The notes beneath the pieces are model-generated. The model searched no databases. It had not been told where the DNA came from and worked only from the letters and a program-made list of their open reading frames with translations. 13,761 nt of DNA from Pseudobdellovibrionaceae bacterium (GTDB lineage Bacteria > Bdellovibrionota > Bdellovibrionia > Bdellovibrionales > Bdellovibrionaceae), in contig CANCBY010000046.1 of assembly GCA_947374445.1 (NCBI GenBank), positions 1 through 13,761 on the forward strand, given 5' to 3'. This document shows, in pieces, positions 1 to 5,598 of this stretch (position 1 is the first letter of the stretch; each line of letters starts with the position of its first letter). The position numbers and the translations under genes were made by a program.

Positions 1-2147
1 ATATCTAAATACATCGACCAAATCTCACGATTGAGAATCCACTTTTTATCAATGCGCGCATCGAGCTGAATAAAGGCTTGCTGCCGCTCGGAATAGATCG
101 CCCCTCTGGTCGGAATATAAGTGTCATTGTCAGCGTCAAACGTAGCCCCTGTCACCGGCGTGATTGGGTTGCCGGTCACATAGCGAAAACGAGCAGAGTA
201 TCGCCAATTGCGAGCAGCCTCATAAGCACCAACTAAATTTAAGTTGTGAGTCTGATCATACTGAAAGTTATATTCAGAATTACTCGGGTCCCAGCGCTTA
301 GCCTGAGAGTAGGTGTACGAAATCCATCCCGACCAAGGCAAAAGATCAAACTTAAGTTGAGTCTCGATGCCTTGCGATCTTCCGCCGCCGCCGTTGTTGT
401 AGACTTCTGCCGTGGTGACTCCATCGCGCACAACAATATCAGAACTTGAGATCACAAGATTTTGAAAATCCCGACGAAACAAACCCACAGCCAATTGATA
501 GCCTCGATCTGTTCCTCCCCGAAAGTCTTTATCAAAACCCATAGTATAGTGATAAGCACTCGGGGCCTTCACATTGGGATTGCCATATGAACTGTCGACC
601 TCTTGAGCTTGCGGTGGCTGATAATAAATTCCAGTGGCGGCCTTGTAAGTCAAAGAGTCTGAAGCCTTCCAACGAGCACCCAATCGCGGCGAAACCACCC
701 ACTGATGACTGAGTCCTAAATAATCAAACCGAACATGAGGCAATGTTGTGAGAGGACTATCTGCCAATTGCACTTCATTGCGAGAGTAAAACCCATAGTT
801 GCCAAGGCCTGAGTTGATTGAAATCTGCTTCGAAGAAGAACTCGAAACCGGATTTGAAACTCCGCCGCTGCTTTGAAAATAAGGAAGCTTCAAGTCGACT
901 TTATTTTGGCTGTACTGATGATCCATACCCAAGTGGCTTGTCCATTGCGTATTTGCTGAGGACGTCCATTTGTTTTCTGTTTCGGCTCGGGCCGTAAGAA
1001 CCCAACTTTGCAGTCTGAAGTAATTATCGCCCGCATCAACTGAAACCAAATCTCGACCAGCGCCTGCAGAAAAACGCAAAGTTTGATTTTCGTTCAGCTT
1101 GCGTGACCACTGAGGAACAAAGCGCACAAAATTTGTCTCGTTGCTAAAATTGCCACGAATTGTTGGATCATCTTTGACCGGCTCTTTAAGTAAAAATGCC
1201 AAGGTGTCTCGGCTGGCTAAAAAATCAACCTTCAAATTGTCTCGCTCATTCAATTGATTCGCATAGATTAATGTCAAATCCGAAAATTCCGGCGCTACGG
1301 TCAGGTTAAAAGACTCATTGTCTTTGGTGGCAGCCTTTAAAAAAAGTCCCACGTAAGAATAGCGACCACTGACTAAATAGCTTGAGTGATCATTGATGCG
1401 GCCTTCGACCAAGGCGCCTGACTTTAGCGTATCGACAAAAAAGAAACTCTTTTTATCACGGTCTTTAACATCTGGAGAGCGAGTTTTGAGAGAGATCACT
1501 CCGCCCATCGCTCGCGAGTACTCAGGCCCATAACCCGCAGACAAATAATCCACTTGCTCAATCGCTTCCGGCATCACCACCGAGGTCAATCCACCAAAGT
1601 GAAAAACGATGGGGATTTCGTGGCCATCGACATCGTATTTTGTATCTTGCGGGGCCGAGCCCTGAATCACCACTTGTGATGAAAATCCTCCGACTCTGTT
1701 CACGCCTGGAAGATTTTGCACTGCCTTGACAGGATCTCCACCTGAGCCAGGCAGATTTAAAAATTGTGAAGTCTTCAAAGATTTTTGTGAATCATCTCGT
1801 TTTTGTTTTTGCCCGATGATGGTTGTCTCGAAACCTGAGTACGTGGTTTTTTCGATAAATAGAACTCGCGGCTGAGTTAAATCTGCGGCCGCAAAATCGG
1901 GCTTTTCTAAGCGTTCAAAGCCGACAGCATTGACCACAAATTGGAATTCGCCCTCAGGCACGGCCTCAAAAGCAAACTGCCCTTGAGCATCGGTTGTGGC
2001 TTTCAGTTTGTGGGGCAAAATAAATACATTTGTCTCTTTCATCGGCACACGAGTGCCTTTTTCGAACAAGCGCCCTTCAATGCGAACATCGTCGGCGAAA
2101 GCACAACTCGCTACTAAAATTCCTAAGAAAAAAAGAAAGCGACTCAT
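1..2147 (-). CDS. TonB-dependent outer-membrane receptor, CarboxypepD_reg-like N-terminus (3' end outside window)
   Basis: Outer-membrane beta-barrel receptor that imports an unidentified ligand using TonB energy. I read 715 uninterrupted codons from ATG 2147 to the left edge. Order: signal peptide (about 1-18, AFA before DD); a CarboxypepD_reg-like beta-sandwich (about 21-98, with the TTDAQGQFAF turn); a TonB-box-like FETTIIGQ (106-113); then a plug domain. The plug contains LPGVNRVGG, VVIQGSAPQDTKYDVDG, FHFGGLTSVV and YGPEYSRAMGGVISLKT, patterns typical of myxobacterial/bdellovibrio-type receptors. The rest is aromatic-rich barrel strands. The last visible part (QLDARIDKKW) resembles a penultimate barrel strand, so probably only several tens of residues are missing. 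The ATG overlaps the tonB stop (ATGA), so translation is probably coupled. A C at residue 15 (VASC) also resembles a lipobox. Family call is firm; substrate unknown. Confidence 0.93.
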   Translation of the reverse strand, partial: MSRFLFFLGILVASCAFADDVRIEGRLFEKGTRVPMKETNVFILPHKLKATTDAQGQFAFEAVPEGEFQFVVNAVGFERLEKPDFAAADLTQPRVLFIEKTTYSGFETTIIGQKQKRDDSQKSLKTSQFLNLPGSGGDPVKAVQNLPGVNRVGGFSSQVVIQGSAPQDTKYDVDGHEIPIVFHFGGLTSVVMPEAIEQVDYLSAGYGPEYSRAMGGVISLKTRSPDVKDRDKKSFFFVDTLKSGALVEGRINDHSSYLVSGRYSYVGLFLKAATKDNESFNLTVAPEFSDLTLIYANQLNERDNLKVDFLASRDTLAFLLKEPVKDDPTIRGNFSNETNFVRFVPQWSRKLNENQTLRFSAGAGRDLVSVDAGDNYFRLQSWVLTARAETENKWTSSANTQWTSHLGMDHQYSQNKVDLKLPYFQSSGGVSNPVSSSSSKQISINSGLGNYGFYSRNEVQLADSPLTTLPHVRFDYLGLSHQWVVSPRLGARWKASDSLTYKAATGIYYQPPQAQEVDSSYGNPNVKAPSAYHYTMGFDKDFRGGTDRGYQLAVGLFRRDFQNLVISSSDIVVRDGVTTAEVYNNGGGGRSQGIETQLKFDLLPWSGWISYTYSQAKRWDPSNSEYNFQYDQTHNLNLVGAYEAARNWRYSARFRYVTGNPITPVTGATFDADNDTYIPTRGAIYSERQQAFIQLDARIDKKWILNREIWSMYLD

Positions 2148-2821
2148 CGGTTCTCCAAAACAAAACGATAAGTGTAGCGAATTTTTACAGCCACCGCTCT
2201 GTCGGCCACTCGGCCCGGAGTGAACTCAAATCTTTCGGCCACTGCTTGTGCGGCCTCATTCAAACCAAAGCCTGGTCCTTTTATCAGACTCACTTGGCGA
2301 ACCCGGCCCTGTTCATCAATTAACAAGTCCATTACCACTGGCCCCTCAACACCCGCTTTTTTTGCTTGCTCAGGATAAGGAATACGCACCTCTGCCTTCA
2401 GCCGCGGCATTGAAGTCACCAAAAAATCATCGGTTGGAATGGGCAACTGATCTGCATCTGATTTATCAAGCTTTAGATTGTCTTCAGCTTTCGCAACGGT
2501 ATTGCCTTGCTTGATCTGAGCCGCATCCGGCGCACTGTCAGCTGCGGTGATGGCATTTCGAGAGACACCAAAAACTGCTCGTGGCGGCTCTGGCGCTGGT
2601 GGTTTGACTTGCTCTTTGGCAGGCTGCTTGATTTGCATTGTCGAAGTGGCAAGCTTTGGATATTCAAGCACTTCGAAATCAATTTTTTGCGTTAAAGAGA
2701 AATGCGACCTCCACATCATAAGCAACGCTGCTAAAAGCAACAAAGCATGAATACCAAATGAAATCGAAAGAGGATTTTTAAATATAGCAGCTCTGGACGC
2801 AGTAAGAGCTGCTGAGCTCAC
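2144..2821 (-). CDS. tonB: TonB energy transducer
   Basis: Inner-membrane-anchored periplasmic protein that passes proton-motive energy from ExbB/ExbD to the outer-membrane receptor encoded just downstream. It has 225 residues. One N-terminal membrane segment lies at about 18-37 and contains SxxxH (S21, H25), the transmembrane pair conserved in TonB. A Pro/Lys/Glu linker follows (about 64-82, with KPPAPEPP). The C-terminal TonB domain (about 145-225) shows YPEQAKKAGVEGPVVM, DEQGRV and FEFTPG. The start is GTG at 2821, whose bases overlap the exbD TGA stop (GTGA). The tonB stop in turn overlaps the receptor ATG. These overlaps indicate one polycistronic, translationally coupled message. Specificity for the adjacent receptor is inferred from position. 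Confidence 0.93.
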   Translation of the reverse strand: MSSAALTASRAAIFKNPLSISFGIHALLLLAALLMMWRSHFSLTQKIDFEVLEYPKLATSTMQIKQPAKEQVKPPAPEPPRAVFGVSRNAITAADSAPDAAQIKQGNTVAKAEDNLKLDKSDADQLPIPTDDFLVTSMPRLKAEVRIPYPEQAKKAGVEGPVVMDLLIDEQGRVRQVSLIKGPGFGLNEAAQAVAERFEFTPGRVADRAVAVKIRYTYRFVLENR

Positions 2822-3243
2822 TTTTTGCTTTCATGCTCAATCTGAACCGCAAAGCGATTTAGACCAGAGCTCTTCAATAGATCGATGACATGAACTACTT
2901 TACCGTAAGCTACTTCAACATCAGCACTAACGATAGCTTGAGATTCTGAATTTTTAGCCAGAGCTTGTGCCGCTGCCGATTTCAAAGTTTCGTCATCAGC
3001 CAAAACACCATTGAGCAAAATATTTCCATCGCGATTGACAGCAATGCCTAAAGTTTGCACCACTTGTCCGTCACCGCTTGCAGTTTTTGGCAGTTTAATT
3101 TCGAGAATATCTTTCACCAACATTGGAGCTGTAACCATAAAAATCACAAGCAGCACCAGCACCACATCCACGAAGGGCGTAATATTGATCGAGCTCATCA
3201 AGCTCGAATCGTCACCTTGTGAGGATTGATCCAGTCCTGCCAT
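2818..3243 (-). CDS. exbD: ExbD/TolR-family proton channel subunit
   Basis: Inner-membrane partner of ExbB in the proton-driven motor that energises TonB. It has 141 residues, the usual ExbD size: a short cytoplasmic N-terminus, one membrane helix (about 24-43), and a periplasmic domain to the end. The motif INITPFVDVVLVLLVIFM is the family signature, and D26 aligns with the essential proton-carrying Asp of ExbD/TolR. LEIKLPK follows the helix, as in biopolymer transport proteins. The ATG at 3243 lies 5 bp after the exbB stop, and a possible Shine-Dalgarno sequence (AAGGG) sits inside the end of exbB. The gene overlaps tonB by 4 bp. Because tonB and a receptor are adjacent, ExbD is preferred over TolR. 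Confidence 0.93.
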   Translation of the reverse strand: MAGLDQSSQGDDSSLMSSINITPFVDVVLVLLVIFMVTAPMLVKDILEIKLPKTASGDGQVVQTLGIAVNRDGNILLNGVLADDETLKSAAAQALAKNSESQAIVSADVEVAYGKVVHVIDLLKSSGLNRFAVQIEHESKK

Positions 3244-3248
3244 CGAGA

Positions 3249-3842
3249 TTAGCCCTTCAGTTCAGAGATATAGAGATCTCTGAGTGACTCTGTGGCCGCA
3301 TAAATATCTTTTAGCTTTTTTGAAAACACATTGAAAGCTACCACCGCAGGGATTGCGACAAACAAACCCACAGCCGTTGCATAGAGTGCTTGCGACACAC
3401 CACTCATCACAGCCGAGGAGCCGCTCTGCGAGCCCAAGTAAGCAAAGCTGCGAATGATTCCTAGCACAGTTCCAAAAAGACCAATGAAGGGAGCATTCGC
3501 TCCGAGTGTGGCAAGCACTGCCATGCCTTTCTCTAAGCGCATGCGTTCGAGTTTTGAGTAGCTCGCAACAGCTCTGTCGATCGCTTCAGTTTCAGACCTT
3601 GCATCCAAGGCTGCAAGCAAAGCTCCTGAAGTAAAACCTGGATTTTCTTTGCACCAAGCTCGAGCTTGCGTAAAGTCTTTCGTTTTTAAAGCTTTGGTCA
3701 CACTCTCGCGGTCTTGCAAAAATTCAAGTTTAAATAAACGCCGTCGATCAATCATGATCGACACCGACCAAATTGATAATCCTAGCAAAGTTAAGAGAAT
3801 AAGTTTTTCAGCGATATCGGTTAGGACAATAACTAGTTCCAT
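3249..3842 (-). CDS. exbB: ExbB/MotA/TolQ-family proton channel protein
   Basis: Polytopic inner-membrane subunit of the ExbB-ExbD motor, first gene of the operon. From ATG 3842 it has 197 residues and three membrane segments: about 8-30, 108-133 and 150-173. The MotA/TolQ/ExbB core is visible as LATLGANAPFIGLFGTVLGI and QALYATAVGLFVAIPAVVAFN, the latter lining the proton path in this family. A TTG two codons upstream (3848) is in frame, but I prefer the ATG because the promoter's -10 box ends 8 nt before it. No Shine-Dalgarno sequence precedes either start, which fits leaderless translation. The neighbours exbD, tonB and a receptor favour ExbB over TolQ. Confidence 0.92.
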   Translation of the reverse strand: MELVIVLTDIAEKLILLTLLGLSIWSVSIMIDRRRLFKLEFLQDRESVTKALKTKDFTQARAWCKENPGFTSGALLAALDARSETEAIDRAVASYSKLERMRLEKGMAVLATLGANAPFIGLFGTVLGIIRSFAYLGSQSGSSAVMSGVSQALYATAVGLFVAIPAVVAFNVFSKKLKDIYAATESLRDLYISELKG

Positions 3843-3850
3843 ATGCAACG

Positions 3851-3880
3851 ATCATAGAAACAAACAAAACCAGAGTACAA
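3851..3880 (-). promoter_or_regulatory. Sigma70-type promoter of the exbB-exbD-tonB-receptor operon
   Basis: On the minus strand, TTGTAC (3875-3880) and TATGAT (3851-3856) are separated by 18 bp. Only 8 nt lie between the -10 box and the exbB ATG, so the predicted transcript begins at or within a couple of bases of the start codon. The upstream gene's terminator (3882-3912) directly abuts the -35 box, which insulates this promoter from read-through. No Fur-like palindrome was recognised by eye. Confidence 0.6.
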
Positions 3881-3881
3881 A

Positions 3882-3912
3882 CAAAAAAGCCCCGCGTTCA
3901 GCGAGGCTTTTA
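3882..3912 (-). terminator. Rho-independent terminator of the DUF3465 gene
   Basis: A 7-bp stem with one C-A mismatch (GCCCCGC 3889-3895 with GCGAGGC 3901-3907) has a 5-nt loop. It is extended by A-T pairs (3885-3888 with 3908-3911) and on the minus strand is followed by TTTTTTGTTTGT. It lies 34 bp past the stop of the minus-strand gene at 3946-4494. The opposite strand also has a short T run, but no plus-strand gene ends here. Confidence 0.8.
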
Positions 3913-3945
3913 CAAAAATTGTAAATTCCAAAAACTCAGATTAAA

Positions 3946-4494
3946 TCAGTTACCACCGTAGCGCACACCTTGGATGATTACGAATCCATTCGGGCGAGTA
4001 CCTTGTGGATCAGAGTGAAGCCAGTGAATCATAGGACCTAAATTTGTCATCTTAAATTCTCCGCCCAAAGACATCACAACGCCTGGCTTAACTGGAACAC
4101 GTTGGCCCATGTCTGAATTGTAAATCGCAATGATCTCTTTGCCATTAGACAAGCGAACATACCAACGCTGATGAGGAAGACCCGAATTGTCATCAGGAAG
4201 AACTCGAGTCACTATAACTCCTGCGCCTTGAACAAAGTTAACATTGCGGCCGTCACTCACAGCGCGGACCAAATCAGAATCGTTAGTTAAAGGAGCTTGC
4301 GGCTGATTTGAAGCTGGTGCTTCAACTTGACGATCGCGTTTGGGAGGAGTGGGGCGAGGGCGAAAGTTTGAACCCGCGACGACCGGATTTGTTTTGCCTA
4401 CGACAGTAACCGAAGAAGATGTGATTTGAGCAAAAGCTCCAGTTGTTATAACTGCAAGAGCAATCTGAAGACTCAAAACATTAAAAAAGCGCAT
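3946..4494 (-). CDS. Exported DUF3465-family protein
   Basis: Predicted periplasmic or secreted protein of unknown function, 182 residues. A signal peptide covers about 1-22 (hydrophobic IALAVITTGAFA, cleavage before QI). A Pro/Arg/Gln-rich linker (about 45-70, RPRPTPPKRDR and others) follows. The C-terminal domain (about 72-182) matches my memory of DUF3465: VLPDDNSGLPHQRWYVRL at about 98-115, a beta-rich centre, and IHWLHSDPQG at 156-165 with downstream NGFV. No catalytic assignment is established that I know of. The start is supported by a strong Shine-Dalgarno sequence (AGAGGGGG, 4499-4506) 4 nt before the ATG. The gene is monocistronic with its own terminator, and divergent from the small exported-protein gene at 4712. 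Confidence 0.8.
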   Translation of the reverse strand: MRFFNVLSLQIALAVITTGAFAQITSSSVTVVGKTNPVVAGSNFRPRPTPPKRDRQVEAPASNQPQAPLTNDSDLVRAVSDGRNVNFVQGAGVIVTRVLPDDNSGLPHQRWYVRLSNGKEIIAIYNSDMGQRVPVKPGVVMSLGGEFKMTNLGPMIHWLHSDPQGTRPNGFVIIQGVRYGGN

Positions 4495-4580
4495 AAAACC
4501 CCCTCTGAATTGATTTGAAGACCCGAACCCGGCGAGAAACTCCTATTTAATATTCATAAAGGCAATAACGAATTGCACAA

Positions 4581-4601
4581 TGCGCATAGTAATACGCATA
4601 G
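4581..4601. repeat. Operator-like direct/inverted repeat between divergent genes
   Basis: CGCATAG occurs at 4583-4589 and again at 4595-4601, a 12-bp period. The same stretch also forms a near-palindrome, TGCGCAT (4581-4587) with ATACGCA (4592-4598), one mismatch in seven and a 4-bp centre. It sits in the 217-bp region between the divergent DUF3465 gene and the small exported-protein gene. This is where a regulator acting on both could bind. Function is inferred from position only; I did not recognise a known operator. I found no convincing -35/-10 pair for either gene. Confidence 0.3.
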
Positions 4602-4682
4602 CTCATTCAGATTTGACTCGATTCTGAAAAAATTACTTGGCTCAAGACCAAAGTCGAGTATTGTCAGTAAACAACAACAAGC

Positions 4683-4699
4683 CCTCAATATTATTGAGG
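4683..4699 (+). promoter_or_regulatory. 17-bp perfect palindrome abutting the Shine-Dalgarno sequence
   Basis: CCTCAATA (4683-4690) and TATTGAGG (4692-4699) are exact inverted repeats around one central base. The Shine-Dalgarno AAGGAG (4700-4705) begins at the next base, and the ATG of the small gene is at 4712. As RNA it can form a 6-bp stem (CCTCAA/TTGAGG) with a 5-nt loop next to the ribosome site. As DNA it could be a dimeric repressor site. Which of these applies cannot be told from sequence. Confidence 0.45.
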
Positions 4700-4711
4700 A
4701 AGGAGAAAACA

Positions 4712-4948
4712 ATGAAAATGATCATGACTGTATTAGTATTGGTATCTGCAGCTGCTTTCGCAAACGAAACTGCTACTAAAACTACTACTACAACAACTGC
4801 ACCTGCTGCGACAGCAACTACAACTGCTCCTGCTGCAACTACAGCGACAAAAACTGCTACAACTAAAGATGCTAAAGCTACTGAAGCTAAAGTTGATTGC
4901 AAAGATGCAAAAAATCACGCAGCTCCTGAGTGCACTAAAAAGCACTAA
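4712..4948 (+). CDS. Small exported Thr/Ala/Lys-rich protein, unknown function
   Basis: A 78-residue protein I do not recognise. Residues 1-17 form a clear signal peptide (MKMIMTVLVLVSAAAFA, cleavage before NE). The mature part is low-complexity: Thr/Ala runs at about 20-51 including two copies of a nine-residue unit (TTTAPAATA/TTTAPAATT, 27-44), then a Lys/Ala/Asp region. The tail contains two cysteines (C63 and C74) that could form a disulfide. The ATG at 4712 is chosen because AAGGAG at 4700-4705 lies 6 nt upstream and the signal peptide starts there; a longer TTG-started reading from 4637 lacks this support. A strong terminator follows at 5005-5045. The gene appears monocistronic. The mature protein is probably unstructured and envelope-located (inference). 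Confidence 0.75.
   Translation: MKMIMTVLVLVSAAAFANETATKTTTTTTAPAATATTTAPAATTATKTATTKDAKATEAKVDCKDAKNHAAPECTKKH
4790..4843 (+). repeat. Two-copy 27-bp in-frame tandem repeat inside the small exported-protein gene
   Basis: Copies at 4790-4816 and 4817-4843 encode TTTAPAATA and TTTAPAATT. The third codon positions differ (for example GCA/GCT and GCG/GCA), so the repeat is better conserved in protein than in DNA. That suggests selection on composition rather than a recent duplication. Confidence 0.55.
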
Positions 4949-5004
4949 TTTATAATCAACCACACACTAAGAAATTATTGAAATTAGTGAGATTATAGAA
5001 ATCA

Positions 5005-5045
5005 AAAACCCGGCAATTACTCTTTAGTAAAAGTCGGGTTTTTTT
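5005..5045. terminator. Bidirectional terminator shared by the small exported-protein gene (+) and greB (-)
   Basis: The left arm (5005-5021, AAAACCCGGC...TTACT) pairs with the right arm (5026-5042, AGTAA...GTCGGGTTTT) over about 15 of 17 positions. There is one A-A/A-A internal mismatch, one G-T wobble and a CTTT loop. T tracts follow on both strands. It serves the plus-strand gene ending at 4948 and the minus-strand greB, whose TAA stop (5044-5046) lies at the tip of the structure. Confidence 0.88.
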
Positions 5046-5520
5046 ATTTGTACTCAATTTTTTCAATCGAAAAAATTTCTTCCGACTGAGGCTTTTGCAC
5101 GTTGACGTCATCCCCGATTTTTCTACCCAATAGAGCTTTTGCCATTGGCGACTTCCAAGAAATTTTTCCGCTCGCGGCTTCGGTTTCGTCTTCGCCCACG
5201 ATTTGATAGACAAAAGTTTTTTCGTCTTCATCGAAGATCGTCACGGTCGCACCGAAGACAATAGTTGCAGATTTTAGCGTTGAAGGGTCGATGACTTCAG
5301 CCAGTTCTAAGCGATGACCTAAAAAGCCTAGACGCCGATCGATCTCGCGCAAACGACGTTTGCCATAGATATAATCTGCGTTTTCGGAGCGATCTCCGTT
5401 GCTGGCCGCCCAAGCCACAGTCTCTACAAGTTTGGGGCGCTCGACATGAAAGAGCTCGTGGTACTCACTCTTCAGTTTTGCTAGACCCTTGGGAGTAATG
5501 TAGTTTTTTGTTGCTGACAT
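5044..5520 (-). CDS. greB: Transcript cleavage factor GreB
   Basis: Cytoplasmic factor that enters the secondary channel of stalled RNA polymerase and stimulates cleavage of backtracked RNA. It has 158 residues, the normal GreA/GreB length. The N-terminal coiled-coil (about 10-80) carries WAASNGDRSENADY with the tip acidic residues D43 and E46 that hold the catalytic metal. The run GKRRLREIDRRLGFL is GreB-like rather than GreA-like. The C-terminal FKBP-like domain (about 82-158) has VFGATVTIFDED, YQIVGEDE and SPMAKALLGRKIGD. The start is ATG 5520. It is divergent from the FecR-domain gene (78 bp between starts) and convergent with the small gene at 4712. I could not place a convincing promoter in the 78-bp gap. 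Confidence 0.93.
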   Translation of the reverse strand: MSATKNYITPKGLAKLKSEYHELFHVERPKLVETVAWAASNGDRSENADYIYGKRRLREIDRRLGFLGHRLELAEVIDPSTLKSATIVFGATVTIFDEDEKTFVYQIVGEDETEAASGKISWKSPMAKALLGRKIGDDVNVQKPQSEEIFSIEKIEYK

Positions 5521-5587
5521 GACCTAAGTCCTAACACAAAAAAACCTGGCCTCAAAACCTTCTCTCGTAAATCCGATGAAAGATCGC

Positions 5588-5592
5588 GGAGG
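5588..5592 (+). promoter_or_regulatory. Shine-Dalgarno site that fixes a TTG start
   Basis: GGAGG at 5588-5592 lies 6 nt before TTG 5599. It is the best ribosome site near the 5' end of the FecR-domain gene. The other nearby TTG (5594) is out of frame. Confidence 0.7.
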
Positions 5593-5598
5593 CTTGAA

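Noticed and set aside
1996..2323. Plus-strand open frames over the receptor/tonB junction.
   Set aside because: They lie antisense to two well-supported genes and have no recognisable domain.
3843..3848. TTG start two codons upstream of the exbB ATG.
   Set aside because: No Shine-Dalgarno sequence, and it falls within 2-5 nt of the promoter -10 box, so it would lie at or before the transcription start.
4637..4711. Longer TTG-started reading of the small exported-protein gene.
   Set aside because: It would bury the signal peptide; the AAGGAG site and signal peptide both point to ATG 4712.
4642..4963. Antisense open frames opposite the small Thr/Ala-rich gene.
   Set aside because: They are mirror products of the ACN/GCN-rich codons and give Val/Ala- or Ser/Cys-rich strings with no ribosome site.
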